Part shown: positions 17,394-29,754 of the stretch, one piece after another
Position numbering within the stretch: position 1 is the first letter of the stretch
Layout of the letters: every line of letters begins with the position of its first letter
NCBI GenBank assembly: GCA_903925075.1
Contig: CAIYDQ010000276.1
Span: forward strand, 16,054-80,053
DNA length: 64,000 nucleotides
Direction of reading: 5' to 3'
From: an uncultured Geobacter sp.
GTDB taxonomy: Bacteria > Desulfobacterota > Desulfuromonadia > Geobacterales > Geobacteraceae
Translations under genes and position numbers: made by a program
The notes under the pieces: generated by a model
What the model was told of the DNA's origin: nothing
What the model saw: only the letters and a program-made list of their open reading frames with translations
Databases searched by the model: none

Positions 17394-18287
17394 CTACTTC
17401 GCGTGCAGTTTCCCCTTGGCGAGTTTGGCTTCTTCGGATTTTGGGAACAGCTCAACCAGCTTCTTGTAGATGTAGAGCGCGCTCTTGCCGTCGCCCATCT
17501 CCTTGAAGGCCATCCCCTGCTTCAGCATGGCGGCGGGAACCTTGTCACTGTCCGGGAAATTCTTGATCACTTCCTGGAACTCCAGTACCGCCTGCTCGAA
17601 ATTCTTTTCGCTGTAGTAGGTCTCGCCCAGCCAGTAGTGGGCGTTGGCGGAGAGTTTGTGCTTCGGGAAGGAGATCAGGAATTTGCCGAACACCTCCCTG
17701 GCCTTGGCGACGTCCCCGGCCTTCACGGCGTCGATCCCCTGCTGATAGATGTACTCCGGCGTCTCCTGCTGTTGCTGCAACAGCAGTTGTTGCTGAGCCG
17801 CCATTTTTTTCTGCTCGGCGACGCCCTTCTCCAGCGCGCCGAGCCGCTCGTCCAAGGCGGCCAGGCGCTTGTTCAGGTCTTCCCTCAAAAGCGCCAGATC
17901 GTCCGCCGGCTTTTGCGCCATGATTCGGACGTCGTCGATCTTGCCGGTTAATAGCTGCATGTCCACCTTGGCGTTGTCCAGGGTCGCCTGCAGGTCCGCG
18001 CCCCCCTTGCGGATGGCGAACATGTCTTTTTGATAGCCGGCGATTTCCTTCTGGTAGCCGGTCATCTCCTTTTGCAGCGCCTCAAGGCTTTGCCGGTAGC
18101 CGGCCAGGGATTTCTCCACCCCGTCCTTCACCTCGCCGCGCACCTCGCCCAGCGACTTATCCACCGTGAACAGACGACTCTTGATCTCATCGGTGTCGCG
18201 GCGCACCGACTCCAAATCGCTGCGTGAGGCGCAGCCCAAAAAGGTGAGCATTGCCAGTGAGGTGAGTACTACCCTCGTTCGCTGCAT
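17394..18287 (-). CDS. cpoB: Tol-Pal system protein CpoB/YbgF
   Basis: The 297-aa protein has an N-terminal lipoprotein-type signal (lipobox-like TFLGC, Cys19), a long coiled coil (about residues 25-160) and three TPR repeats at the C-terminus (GIDAVKAGDVAKAREVFGKF, AHYWLGETYYSEKNFEQAVL, ALYIYKKLVELFP). CpoB coordinates peptidoglycan synthesis with Tol-driven outer-membrane constriction in the periplasm. E. coli CpoB is not a lipoprotein, so the Cys is a variant feature. It is the last gene of the tol-pal region, separated from pal by a terminator hairpin. Confidence 0.9.
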   Translation of the reverse strand: MQRTRVVLTSLAMLTFLGCASRSDLESVRRDTDEIKSRLFTVDKSLGEVRGEVKDGVEKSLAGYRQSLEALQKEMTGYQKEIAGYQKDMFAIRKGGADLQATLDNAKVDMQLLTGKIDDVRIMAQKPADDLALLREDLNKRLAALDERLGALEKGVAEQKKMAAQQQLLLQQQQETPEYIYQQGIDAVKAGDVAKAREVFGKFLISFPKHKLSANAHYWLGETYYSEKNFEQAVLEFQEVIKNFPDSDKVPAAMLKQGMAFKEMGDGKSALYIYKKLVELFPKSEEAKLAKGKLHAK

Positions 18288-18320
18288 GACCGTTCTCCTC
18301 TAATGTTTGCTTGCCGCATG

Positions 18321-18348
18321 AAAAAAGGAGCCCGAAGGCTCCTTTTTT
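18321..18348. terminator. bidirectional hairpin between pal and cpoB
   Basis: AAAAAAGGAGC-loop-GCTCCTTTTTT; symmetrical A and T runs make it a terminator on either strand. On the minus strand it lies 17 bp after the pal stop and before cpoB, so it could attenuate read-through into cpoB. Confidence 0.85.
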
Positions 18349-18364
18349 GCGACCGGCTTTGCTG

Positions 18365-18982
18365 CTACTTCACAATGACGAACTCGTCTCTTCTGTTCTT
18401 TGCCCACGCCGCTTCGTCGTGCCCTTCGACCGCCGGCTTCTCCACGCCGTAGCTGATGGTGGACAGGCGATCCGGCTGCACGCCGAGGTTCACCAGATAA
18501 TCCTTGGCGGCTTTGGCCCGGCGCTCACCCAGCGCCATGTTGTACTCGTCGGAGCCGCGCTCGTCGCAATTCCCCTCAATCCTTACCTTGGCCGAAGGCT
18601 GGCCGGCGAGGAGCTGGGCGTTCTTGGCGAGCAGGCTACGCGACTCTTCGGAAAGGGAAGCGGAGTCGAAGTTGAAATAGATCTTCTGCAGCTCGCCCTG
18701 CAACTGGGCGCCCTGCGTCCCCTTGTTCTCCGGTTTGACGTTGGCTTCCCCGGCTCGCGTCTCCACCATCGGCTCGGATTTCGCCGGCGCCATCGGCTCG
18801 GACTTCGACTCCTCCATGGGCTGCATGGGCTGCGGCGGTGCCGCTTCCGGCGGGGTCGTCGGGACGGTTTGAGCTGTAGAGACGGGCTCTTCGCTCTTTA
18901 CCAGGTCCTTCTTGGCGCAACCGCTCGACACAAGCGCTCCGAGACTCAGAACAACAATGCACCCGATTATCTTCTTACGCAT
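18365..18982 (-). CDS. pal: peptidoglycan-associated lipoprotein Pal
   Basis: The 205-aa precursor has a signal peptide ending in SSGC (Cys22 as lipidation site), a Pro/Glu/Met-rich linker with repeated SEPMA/SEPMV segments (about residues 60-85), and an OmpA-like peptidoglycan-binding domain (about 95-205) with IYFNFDSASL, VRIEGNCDERGSDEYNMALGE and the NRRDEFV terminus. It anchors the outer membrane to peptidoglycan and is recycled by TolB. It has its own promoter at 19052-19079. Confidence 0.95.
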   Translation of the reverse strand: MRKKIIGCIVVLSLGALVSSGCAKKDLVKSEEPVSTAQTVPTTPPEAAPPQPMQPMEESKSEPMAPAKSEPMVETRAGEANVKPENKGTQGAQLQGELQKIYFNFDSASLSEESRSLLAKNAQLLAGQPSAKVRIEGNCDERGSDEYNMALGERRAKAAKDYLVNLGVQPDRLSTISYGVEKPAVEGHDEAAWAKNRRDEFVIVK

Positions 18983-19051
18983 TCCCCCACTCCTTTTCGA
19001 CTAGAATAAGGGCACCGGTCGGCTGGCAGGTGCCTCAATGAACCGCCCCAC

Positions 19052-19079
19052 ATTATACTCGTTTTTATTCGTTAATCAA
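19052..19079 (-). promoter_or_regulatory. promoter for pal
   Basis: On the minus strand TTGATT (19079-19074), 16-bp spacer, TATAAT (19057-19052), about 70 bp before the pal start. The intergenic stretch is AT-rich compared with the flanking genes. Confidence 0.65.
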
Positions 19080-19138
19080 CGATTCATCCACGTCAACGCT
19101 TAAGTTAATGCACGCGCCGGGAGGCCGCCGCCGGTCGA

Positions 19139-20368
19139 TCACCAGGCCGCGGACCAGGTCGGATGCGAGTCGCGCGTCTTGCCTCGGGAGATCAGCGTCT
19201 GAGCGCTGCCGTCGGCGCGCATCAGGTAGATCGCCTCCGTGCCGCCCCGCGTGGAGCTGAAGATGATGAAGCGCCCGTCCGGCGACCAGCGCGGATGCTG
19301 GTTGTTCCCCTGGGAGGTGAGCTGGCTGTCCTGGGAGCCGTCCACGCCGATGGTGTGGATCTGGAAGCCCCCCTCCTCCTGCCGCGCGTAGGCGATGCGC
19401 TCTCCCTTGGGTGACCAGCGCGGCGTCACGTTGTAGGCGCCGCTCGTGGTGAGACGCCTGACGTGGCTGCCGTCCGCGTCCATCACGAAAAGCTGCGGCT
19501 TGCCCAAGCGGTCGGAAACGAAGACCAGCTTGCTGCCGTCGGGCGACCAGGCCGGTGAGACGTCGATGCCGGGATCCCGGGTAAGGCGGCTAAGCTCCTT
19601 TCCCTCCCGGGAAATCAGGTAGATCTCCGAGTCGCCGTCCTTGCTCATTACCTCGGCGATCCGGTTGCCGTCCGGGGAAAAGGCCCCCATGGCGTTTAGT
19701 CCCTGCCGCGACGAGATGCGCGCCTCCAGACCGGTGAACAACTCCCGCCGGTACAGGTCGGGATTTCCCTTCTTGTAGGAGGTGTAGATGATCTCCTTGC
19801 CCGAGGGGGCGAAGTCCGGGTTGAGGTTGATCGAGCCGTTGTTGGTGACCCTCTGCGGGTTGCGGCCGTCGGAGTCCATGACGAAGATCTCCTTGTTGCC
19901 GGAAATCCTGGTCACGTAGGCGATCTTGCCGGTGAAGGGTCCCTTGAGTCCGGTGAGCGCGCGCAGCACCTCGTCGGCGAAGGCGTGCCCCATGCGGCGC
20001 AGCTCCTTCGGGGTGCCGGTGTAACGCTTGGCGGTCAGTTCGCGGTTCAGGGCCTGATCGATCAGCCGGCATTCCACCACCAGCGCGTTGCCGTTCAAGG
20101 CGTAGGAACTCTTCAGCACCAGATCGGCCCCGGCGGGGCCCGCAGCCGGTCCCGAGACGCTGAAGATGCTCGGCAGTCCCAGGTCGAAGCTCAAAAGCTC
20201 GGTCAGTTCGCGCCCCACCTCCGGCAGGGCCGGGCCGGAAAGCGCCGTGGCGGGTGCCAGGTAGAGCTGCGTCTTGCGGACAATGGGGGCGGTGATGTCG
20301 ATGTAGCCATCGGACGCCCAGCTTAACTGCGCCATGATCAACAGCACGGCGCACAGGATAATTCTCAT
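19139..20368 (-). CDS. tolB: Tol-Pal system beta-propeller TolB
   Basis: The 409-aa protein has a signal peptide (MRIILCAVLLIMAQLSWA), the N-terminal TolB domain (about 25-140) and a six-bladed propeller built of repeats of the WSPDG type (FAPSGKEIIYTSY, FSPDGNRIAEVMS, WSPDGSKLVFVSD, WSPKGERIAYARQ, WSPDGRFIIFSST). It is a periplasmic protein that binds Pal and TolA. The start overlaps the end of tolA by 4 bp. Confidence 0.95.
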   Translation of the reverse strand: MRIILCAVLLIMAQLSWASDGYIDITAPIVRKTQLYLAPATALSGPALPEVGRELTELLSFDLGLPSIFSVSGPAAGPAGADLVLKSSYALNGNALVVECRLIDQALNRELTAKRYTGTPKELRRMGHAFADEVLRALTGLKGPFTGKIAYVTRISGNKEIFVMDSDGRNPQRVTNNGSINLNPDFAPSGKEIIYTSYKKGNPDLYRRELFTGLEARISSRQGLNAMGAFSPDGNRIAEVMSKDGDSEIYLISREGKELSRLTRDPGIDVSPAWSPDGSKLVFVSDRLGKPQLFVMDADGSHVRRLTTSGAYNVTPRWSPKGERIAYARQEEGGFQIHTIGVDGSQDSQLTSQGNNQHPRWSPDGRFIIFSSTRGGTEAIYLMRADGSAQTLISRGKTRDSHPTWSAAW

Positions 20369-21176
20369 CGTACATTAACCCCTTCCGGCCTGAAGCGGAA
20401 TCTGCGCCGGAACTGTACCCCGCCCGGCGGGGGGCGCAACGAGCCTCCGGCAAGGGTGACCGCCCGGGCCACCGCGGCGTCGAAGAGCGGATCTCCGGAA
20501 GGCTTCTCCACACGATAGTCGGTGATCCTGCCGTCGGTTCCGACGGTGATGACGGCGACTACCATCGGCGACTTGATCGGCGACTCGGTCACCTCTTTGG
20601 CGAAGGCGTCTTTTAGCCGGGAGTACAGATAGGACTCGTAGTCGGGTCCGGCTTCCGTTCCCGTTGCGCCAGGTTTTCCGGGTCTCCCCGGTCTCCCGGC
20701 GGCCGTTTTCGCCTTGCTCTTCAGCTTGTCCAACACCTCGGACTGCCGCTTGTCCTCGGCCAGCCGCTCGATCTTCTCCATCCGCTCGCTGAACTGGCGA
20801 GCCTCCTCGGCAGCCTGCGCCGCGCTCTTGCCGGTGTCCGTCGCCTGCGGCGTCGCCTTCGCCTGCGCCTTTGCCTGCGCTTTCGCCTTGGCCTGCGCCT
20901 TGGCCGGCGGCTTGGCTGCCGGCAGGGTCATCGCCGCGGGGAGGGGGGGCGGAGGAGGCGGCGTCGCCGGTTCGCCGGCGTGTTGCGGCGTGCCCACGCC
21001 CGCCTGCGGCGCCGCGACGGGAATGGTCACCATGTCCACGTAGGTGACCTGCTCCTCTTCCTGATGAAAACCGGGAAGCAGCTGGAACAGCTCTATCAAA
21101 AAGAATATGGCCAGATGGCAGCAAAGGGAGAGTATGAACATCCCCGCCGGCCCCGGTTGTCGGCTACCCCTTGGTA

Positions 21177-21180
<4 letters not shown>
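20365..21180 (-). CDS. tolA: TolA/TonB-type energy transducer
   Basis: The 271-aa protein has one N-terminal transmembrane helix (about residues 12-32), a Pro stretch, a helical Lys/Ala/Gln-rich periplasmic region with AKAQAKAK repeats (about 90-125), a coiled coil, and a C-terminal TonB-type domain (about 175-271: YLYSRLKDAF, VAVITVGTDGRITDYRVEKPSG). In this position it is the TolA of the Tol-Pal system. The gene is coupled by 4-bp overlaps to tolR upstream and tolB downstream. Confidence 0.9.
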
Positions 21181-21596
<416 letters not shown>

Positions 21597-21599
21597 CGC

Positions 21600-22274
<675 letters not shown>

Positions 22275-22310
22275 GGAAGCTACCTCCGTTAAAATAGTGG
22301 TTAAACTCGA

Positions 22311-22339
22311 AAAATATGCCTTAGTAAAGACGAAGTCAA
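22311..22339 (-). promoter_or_regulatory. promoter for tolQRAB
   Basis: On the minus strand TTGACT (22339-22334), 17-bp spacer, TATTTT (22316-22311), about 37 bp upstream of tolQ. Confidence 0.65.
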
Positions 22340-22364
22340 CAGGAAACAGCGTTCACCCGCCTGC

Positions 22365-23144
22365 TTAATAGCACTCCGGCCTGCGGTCCTTGAAGCAGGT
22401 GATGCTTTCTCGCCAGCGCTCCATCTCCGCCGGGTCCAGCAGGGCGCTGGGCTCGCACGGCTGATACCCCCCCTCGGCGAGGATTTCCCCTTTGGGCCCG
22501 ATCAGCATGCTCATCCCGAAGAAGTCGAGTTTGCCGACCACCCCGCAGCAGTTGGCGGCGATCACGAACAGTTGGTTCTCCATGGCGCGCGCCCGCAAAA
22601 GGACGCGCCAGTGCTCGTCGCGCGGCTTGGGCCATTCCCCGGGCACCACGATGATGTCGGCCCCCTCCAGGGCGAGCCTGCGCGCCAGTTCCGGGAAACG
22701 CAGGTCGTAGCAGATCATGACGCCGATTCTGCCCGCGCTGGTGTCCGCCACCAGAAAGGAGTCGCCGCTGTCCAGGGCGCGGTCCTCGCCCATCAGGGAG
22801 AAGAGGTGCATTTTGCGGTAGCTGCCGGCAAGGGTGCCGCGGTCCAGCAGGTAGGCGGTGTTGAAGACCTTGTCGCCGTGGGCCTCGGGGAGGCTGCCGA
22901 CCACCACCAGGGAGAGTTCGCGGGAGAGCTCGCTCAACTCGGCCACGATCTCCGGCGTGCGCAGCGCCAGGGCGTTCAGCTTGCGGTATTCGAAGCCGCA
23001 GCTCCACATCTCCGGGAGCACGGCCAGTTCCACCCCTTGTCCGGCCAGGCGGCGCAGGGTCTCCTTGACATGAGCGAGGTTCGCCTCGACGTCGCCAAAG
23101 GCGATGGTGAACTGCACGGCTGCCGCCTTAACGGGTTTTTGCAT
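22365..23144 (-). CDS. carbon-nitrogen hydrolase, omega-amidase/nitrilase family
   Basis: The 259-aa protein has the Glu-Lys-Cys triad of the nitrilase superfamily: E45 in VLPEMW, K111 in YRKMHLF and C145 in MICYDLRFPEL. The pattern and length fit branch members such as YafV/Nit2 omega-amidases, which hydrolyse alpha-keto-glutaramate or similar amides in metabolite repair. Cytoplasmic. It is upstream of tolQ on the same strand but a separate promoter lies in between. Confidence 0.88.
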   Translation of the reverse strand: MQKPVKAAAVQFTIAFGDVEANLAHVKETLRRLAGQGVELAVLPEMWSCGFEYRKLNALALRTPEIVAELSELSRELSLVVVGSLPEAHGDKVFNTAYLLDRGTLAGSYRKMHLFSLMGEDRALDSGDSFLVADTSAGRIGVMICYDLRFPELARRLALEGADIIVVPGEWPKPRDEHWRVLLRARAMENQLFVIAANCCGVVGKLDFFGMSMLIGPKGEILAEGGYQPCEPSALLDPAEMERWRESITCFKDRRPECY

Positions 23145-23360
23145 CGACCACCTCCGAGAAGAAAACTTTGGGCCCGCCGATGGCCGGCAGGAGGCTCCAT
23201 AACGCCAGCTGCAGGTCCGAGTCCGCGGACATGGCAGTGTAATCCGAGCCGGGACGGATTACAAGAGGCTTGCTGCGGGCGGGGGGGCGGCTCAGGGATT
23301 TGTCCGGCGGGCGCGCCGCCCGACACAACCCCTTTGCAAACGGTGGCCGGGGGGCTTCTC

Positions 23361-23453
23361 GGTAGGTTGCGTGGAACGGGTGTATCGTGAAACGCAACGC
23401 GCAGCAGGTGGCTACAGACGAATGTCGCGTTTCGTACCTCAACGCGACCTACC
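23361..23453. repeat. inverted pair of REP-like repeats
   Basis: Two copies of a roughly 30-bp element face each other: one begins GGTAGGTTGCGT at 23361, the other ends ACGCGACCTACC at 23453. Each contains a GTTTCG/CGAAAC-type inner arm. The gap 23145-23569 otherwise holds GC-rich sequence with no gene I can support. Confidence 0.65.
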
Positions 23454-23569
23454 TGTCTTTTGCGTGACAAGGTGAAGCCGGATCTGGTAGAACAGCAGAT
23501 AGGCCGAGGAAGCTGCGATTCGGCCGATTTGCCCCGGTCTTGCCGATGATTTTAGGAGCCGTCCCGCCG

Positions 23570-24715
23570 ATGCGCACCGCAATCTATATACATTTCCCGT
23601 TTTGCCTGAAAAAGTGCCTCTACTGCGACTTCGACTCTTCCGCGCGGCGGGAGCTCGCGCCGCCGGAGTACGTGGCGCTGCTCTTGAAAGAAATGGAACT
23701 CAGGCAGGCGCAGCTTGCCGAGCCGGCCGGCTCCGCCACCCTCTATTTCGGCGGCGGCACCCCCTCCTTGATGGCTCCGGAACTGGTCGGACGCCTGATC
23801 GACGCGGCGGCGGCCCGCTTCGGGCTGGCAAGCGGGGCCGAGGTGACCCTGGAGGCGAACCCGGGGACCCTCAGCCCCGAAAAGCTGGCGGGCTACCGAA
23901 CCGCCGGTGTGAACCGGATCTCGCTCGGCATCCAGTCCTTCGAGGACCGGCTGCTGTCGCGTTTGGGGCGCGTGCACACGGCCGGCGAAGCGATAGCCGC
24001 CTTCGAGGCCGCGCGCCGCGCCGGCTTCGACAACATCAGCATCGATCTGATGCACTCGCTGCCGGAGCAATCCCTGCGACAATGGCGCGAGGCCCTCGCC
24101 AGGGCCATTGCGCTTGGCGCCGAACATGTCTCCGCCTATGCCCTGAGCGTGGAAGAGGGGACCCCCTTCGCCGCGCTGTTGGCCGCAGGCAAGCTGCCGC
24201 TGCCGGAAGAGGAGGAGGCGGCGCGCATGTTCGAAGCCACGGTACAGCTTTTGAGCGAGGCCGGTTACCGGCAGTACGAGATCTCCAACTTCGCCCGGCC
24301 CGGGCGCCACTCCCGGCACAACGGCGTCTATTGGCGCCGGCAGAGCTACCTGGGCTTCGGCGCCGGCGCCCACTCCTTCCTCAATCTCGACGGGCTGGGG
24401 CGCAGATGGAAAAACGACGTGGATCCGACCCGCTACGCGCAGGCCATCCGGCGTGGCGTCCTCCCCGAAGAGGAGCCGGAGCAGCTCACCCTGGAGCAGG
24501 CGGTGTCGGAGAGCTTCTTCCTCGGTCTGCGGCTGCTCGACGGCCTCGACCTGGCGCGCCTGGAGTCGCGTTTCGGCGGGCAGGCGCTGGCGCCGCACGT
24601 GGCCGAGGCGGCGCGCCTGGAGGCGAGCGGGGCGCTGATCCGGGAGGGAAGCAGCATTCGCCTCGCCCCCGGGATGGTGATCGTCGCCAACAGCGTCTTT
24701 TCCCGCTTTCTCTGA
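23570..24715 (+). CDS. hemW: radical SAM heme chaperone HemW
   Basis: The ATG at 23570 follows AGGAG by 11 bases and gives the canonical start MRTAIYIHFPFC; an upstream TTG at 23540 would add ten residues. The 381-aa protein has the radical SAM motif C-x3-C-x2-C (FCLKKCLYCDF), the GGGTPS motif near residue 65, LEANPGT and ISLGIQSF, and a HemN-type C-terminal domain (LGFGAGAHSF and onward). HemW is related to coproporphyrinogen dehydrogenase but lacks the extended N-terminus; it delivers heme to respiratory proteins. It is often next to hrcA, as here. Confidence 0.93.
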   Translation: MRTAIYIHFPFCLKKCLYCDFDSSARRELAPPEYVALLLKEMELRQAQLAEPAGSATLYFGGGTPSLMAPELVGRLIDAAAARFGLASGAEVTLEANPGTLSPEKLAGYRTAGVNRISLGIQSFEDRLLSRLGRVHTAGEAIAAFEAARRAGFDNISIDLMHSLPEQSLRQWREALARAIALGAEHVSAYALSVEEGTPFAALLAAGKLPLPEEEEAARMFEATVQLLSEAGYRQYEISNFARPGRHSRHNGVYWRRQSYLGFGAGAHSFLNLDGLGRRWKNDVDPTRYAQAIRRGVLPEEEPEQLTLEQAVSESFFLGLRLLDGLDLARLESRFGGQALAPHVAEAARLEASGALIREGSSIRLAPGMVIVANSVFSRFL

Positions 24716-24742
24716 CCGGCCCGAAACTCTCGCAGGAACCCC

Positions 24743-24771
24743 TTGACAAAGCTTAGGGCCGTTGCTAACTT
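24743..24771 (+). promoter_or_regulatory. promoter of the hrcA heat-shock operon
   Basis: TTGACA (24743-24748), 17-bp spacer, TAACTT (24766-24771). The predicted transcription start falls at the left edge of the CIRCE element, the expected arrangement for HrcA repression. Confidence 0.85.
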
Positions 24772-24778
24772 AAGCGCG

Positions 24779-24805
24779 TTAGCACTCGGGTTTTTTGAGT
24801 GCTAA
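24779..24805 (+). promoter_or_regulatory. CIRCE operator (HrcA binding site)
   Basis: TTAGCACTC, 9-bp spacer GGGTTTTTT, GAGTGCTAA: a perfect match to the CIRCE inverted repeat, 22 bp upstream of hrcA. HrcA binds it and is released upon heat shock, so the whole downstream operon is expected to be heat inducible and autoregulated. Confidence 0.97.
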
Positions 24806-24827
24806 TCTGCATTTGTAAGGGGTAAAT

Positions 24828-25859
24828 ATGGCGGAGCAGCTTTCAGACAGGGGCAAGCGCATCCTCGAGGCGGTCATCGAGGACTATATCGCCACTGCCG
24901 AGCCGGTCGGAAGCCGGACCGTCACCCGCAGCCACGCGCTGGCCCTTTCCCCCGCCACGGTGAGAAACGTCATGTCGGAGCTGGAGGAGATGGGCTTTCT
25001 GATCTCCCCCCACACCTCCAGCGGCCGGATACCGACGGACAAGGCGTACCGCCTCTATGTGAACTCCATCCTCGAGGTGAAGCACATCGCCCGGGACAAC
25101 CGGGAGGAGATCCAGCGGCGCTGCCGGCTGGCGGGCAAGGATCTGGCCCAGGTGCTGCAGGAAACCAGCCGTCTGCTCTCTTCCACTTCAAGCTACATGG
25201 GGGTGGTGATGGCGCCGCGCCCGGCGGCCAACGTCTTTCGACAGATCGAGTTCGTCAAACTCGCCGGCCGCAGGATCCTGGCCATCATGGTCTCGCAAAA
25301 CGGCACCGTCCAAAACCGGCTGATCCAGACCGAGGAGGAGATCCCCCCTGAGGATCTGGTCAGGATGGCGAACTACCTGAACGAACTGCTTGAGGGGCTC
25401 ACCATCGCGCAGGTGAGGGAGCGGCTGCTTGAGGAGATGCAAAGCGAGAAGGTGCGCTACGACTCGATGATGTCCCGGGCGCTCTGCCTTTCCGAGCAGA
25501 CCATCAGCACGGAAGGGCCGGAGCTGTTTCTGGAGGGGCAGGCGAACATCCTGGATCAACCGGAGTTCGCCGACGCGGCCAAGATGCGGGACGTGTTCCG
25601 CGCCTTCGAGAAAAAGAGCACCCTGCTCGACCTCTTGGACCGCTCCATGCACGCCGACGGGGTGCAGATCTTCATCGGCTCCGAGTCCCACCTGTTGAAC
25701 ATGGAGGGGATGAGCCTGATTACCTCTACCTACATGACCGGCAAAGACACGGTCGGCGTGCTCGGCGTCATCGGCCCTACCCGGATGGGATACGGCAGGG
25801 TGATTCCGATCGTCGACTACACCGCCAAACTGATCAGCCGTCTGCTCGAAGCGGACTAG
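24828..25859 (+). CDS. hrcA: heat-inducible transcription repressor HrcA
   Basis: The 343-aa protein has an N-terminal winged helix (residues 8-75; ATVRNVMSELEEMGFLISPHTSSGRIPTDKAYR) and the HrcA GAF-like C-terminal region (about 105-335), ending GYGRVIPIVDYTAKLIS. It binds the CIRCE element directly upstream and thus controls its own operon. The ribosome binding site is AAGGGG. Confidence 0.97.
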   Translation: MAEQLSDRGKRILEAVIEDYIATAEPVGSRTVTRSHALALSPATVRNVMSELEEMGFLISPHTSSGRIPTDKAYRLYVNSILEVKHIARDNREEIQRRCRLAGKDLAQVLQETSRLLSSTSSYMGVVMAPRPAANVFRQIEFVKLAGRRILAIMVSQNGTVQNRLIQTEEEIPPEDLVRMANYLNELLEGLTIAQVRERLLEEMQSEKVRYDSMMSRALCLSEQTISTEGPELFLEGQANILDQPEFADAAKMRDVFRAFEKKSTLLDLLDRSMHADGVQIFIGSESHLLNMEGMSLITSTYMTGKDTVGVLGVIGPTRMGYGRVIPIVDYTAKLISRLLEAD

Positions 25860-25886
25860 CGGCGCACAAAGGAGAGACTACTGGTG

Positions 25887-26480
25887 ATGAACAAGAAAAA
25901 GCACGGCTCGCAGCAGGAGCACCCGCAGCAGGAGCACAAAAAGGAAGAGCCGGCGCACGAGGATTTCGTGGAGATCGCCCCTCCCGTCGCCGATGCGGAA
26001 CGGGTCAAGGAACTGGAGGAGGCGCTGGCGGCCAAGGGGCTGGAGGCCGCCAACAACTGGGACAAGTTCCTGCGCGAGCGGGCCGACCTGGAGAATTACC
26101 GCAAGCGGGTGCAAAAGGAGAAGGAGGAGATCCTCAGGTACGGCAACGAGTCGTTCGTGCTGGAGATACTTCCCGCGATGGACAACCTGGAGCGCGCGGT
26201 CGCCCACGCCGATGGCCAAGCTGATTCCGCGGTGATCGAGGGGGTGAAGATCACCCTGTCGATGTTCCTCTCCACGCTGAAGAAGTTCGGCGTCACCCCG
26301 CTGGAGATCTCGGCCGGCGCGCCTTTCGATCCCGCTTTCCATCAGGCGATGGGCCAGGTGCCGAGCGCGGAGCAGGCCCCCAACACGGTGGTCGCCGAGT
26401 TGCAGAAGGGGTATCTCTTGAACGAGCGCCTGCTGCGGCCGGCCATGGTCACCGTCGCCATCGCGCCCAAGGCGGAATAG
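25887..26480 (+). CDS. grpE: nucleotide exchange factor GrpE
   Basis: The start could be GTG 25884 or ATG 25887; ATG is taken. The product (197 aa) has an acidic, Gln/Glu-rich disordered N-terminus, a long coiled coil (about 45-100, with [19 protein letters not shown]) and the beta wing domain ending [23 protein letters not shown]. It exchanges ADP for ATP on DnaK. It is 24 bp behind hrcA. Confidence 0.96.
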   Translation: MNKKKHGSQQEHPQQEHKKEEPAHEDFVEIAPPVADAERVKELEEALAAKGLEAANNWDKFLRERADLENYRKRVQKEKEEILRYGNESFVLEILPAMDNLERAVAHADGQADSAVIEGVKITLSMFLSTLKKFGVTPLEISAGAPFDPAFHQAMGQVPSAEQAPNTVVAELQKGYLLNERLLRPAMVTVAIAPKAE

Positions 26481-26589
26481 CCCCCGAGGCGGCCGGCGAG
26501 CGGCCTCGCAGCTTTTTTTGAACCTACCCCTTGCTTTTTGCGGGACGGATGACTAGCTTGCAGTGACAGATCATACAGGAGGGATAAAA

Positions 26590-28518
<1,929 letters not shown>

Positions 28519-28589
28519 GGAAAAACTGTTGCAAAGCACGACGCTTTTAATGGAAAATGGCGCAGTAAAAAAATAACCATGCGCAACGG

Positions 28590-28614
28590 GCAGCGTCTCA
28601 GCTAGAGACGCTGC
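28590..28614 (+). promoter_or_regulatory. dnaK-dnaJ intergenic hairpin
   Basis: GCAGCGTCTC-AGCTA-GAGACGCTGC is a perfect 10-bp stem with a 5-nt loop, followed by TCTTTGTG rather than a full T run. It could be an attenuator or an RNA processing/stabilising structure that lowers dnaJ relative to dnaK. Confidence 0.6.
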
Positions 28615-28638
28615 TCTTTGTGTTACCAAGGACCTATT

Positions 28639-29754
28639 TTGGCAAACGGCGACAAGCAGGATTATTACGAACTTCTGGAAGTGAACAAAAACGCCTCGGA
28701 ATCCGAGATCAAGAAGGCCTACCGGCGCCAGGCCGTGAAATACCACCCGGACAAGAACGCCGGGGACAAGGCCAGCGAGGACAAGTTCAAGGAGGTCTCC
28801 GAGGCCTACGAGATCCTCTCCGACCCGGAAAAGCGGGCGCGCTACGACCAGTTCGGCCACGCCGGGGTGAGCGGCGGAGGCTACTCCTCCGGCGGCTTCG
28901 GCAACGGCTCGCCCTTCGGCGACATCTTCGGCGACATCTTCGGCGAGGTGTTCGGCGGCAGGCAAAAGGCCGCGCGCGGCAGGCGCGGCGACGATCTGCA
29001 GTACAACATGGAGGTGACCTTCGAGGAGGCCGCCTTCGGCATCGAGAAAAAGATCGACATCCCCTACGCCAAGCGCTGCGACGCCTGCGGCGGCTCCGGG
29101 GCCAAGACCGGCACCACCCCCAAGACCTGCCCGACCTGCCAGGGCGCGGGCCAGATGCGCTTCCAGCAGGGCTTCTTCAGCGTCAGCAAGACCTGCTCCC
29201 AGTGCAACGGCGAGGGGCGCGTGGTCGAGCATCCCTGTCCGGCCTGCCGGGGCGCGGGCACCGTGCGCGACAAGAAGACCATCTCGGTGAAGGTCCCGGC
29301 CGGGGTGGAGACCGGCATCAGGCTGAAGCTGGCCGGCGAGGGGGGGCAGGGCGCCAAGGGGGGACCCAACGGCGATCTCTACGTGGCCTTGAGCGTGCGC
29401 GAGCACTCCTTCTTCCGGCGCGAGGACAACGACGTCGTCTGCGAGATCCCCATCAGCTTCACCCAGGCGGCACTCGGCTGCGAGATCGAGGTGCCGACCC
29501 TGGACGGCAAGGTGAGCATGAAGATACCGGAAGGGACCCAGTCGGGCGCGGTATTCAGGATGCGCGGCAAAGGCGTGCCTGCCTTGCAGGGGTACGGCCG
29601 CGGCGACCACCTGGTGGTGGCGAAGGTGGAGACCCCCACCAACCTGAACCGCCAGCAGCGCGAGTTGCTGGAGGAACTGGCCAAGATCAGCGGCGAGGAC
29701 GTGAACCCGATGCGCAAAAACTTCTTCTCCAAGGTGATGGACATCCTCTCTTGA
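28639..29754 (+). CDS. dnaJ: co-chaperone DnaJ (Hsp40)
   Basis: A TTG start at 28639 after AAGGA gives [15 protein letters not shown]; the earlier frame start lies inside the hairpin region. The 371-aa protein has the J domain with HPD, a Gly/Phe-rich segment ([18 protein letters not shown]), four zinc-binding CxxCxGxG repeats ([32 protein letters not shown]) and the substrate-binding C-terminal region. It stimulates DnaK ATPase. It is a type I DnaJ, full length. Confidence 0.97.
   Translation: MANGDKQDYYELLEVNKNASESEIKKAYRRQAVKYHPDKNAGDKASEDKFKEVSEAYEILSDPEKRARYDQFGHAGVSGGGYSSGGFGNGSPFGDIFGDIFGEVFGGRQKAARGRRGDDLQYNMEVTFEEAAFGIEKKIDIPYAKRCDACGGSGAKTGTTPKTCPTCQGAGQMRFQQGFFSVSKTCSQCNGEGRVVEHPCPACRGAGTVRDKKTISVKVPAGVETGIRLKLAGEGGQGAKGGPNGDLYVALSVREHSFFRREDNDVVCEIPISFTQAALGCEIEVPTLDGKVSMKIPEGTQSGAVFRMRGKGVPALQGYGRGDHLVVAKVETPTNLNRQQRELLEELAKISGEDVNPMRKNFFSKVMDILS

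Noticed and set aside
20790..20905. CRISPR-like or satellite repeat
   Set aside because: The repetition is the Lys/Ala/Gln codon pattern of the TolA helical region, not spaced repeats.
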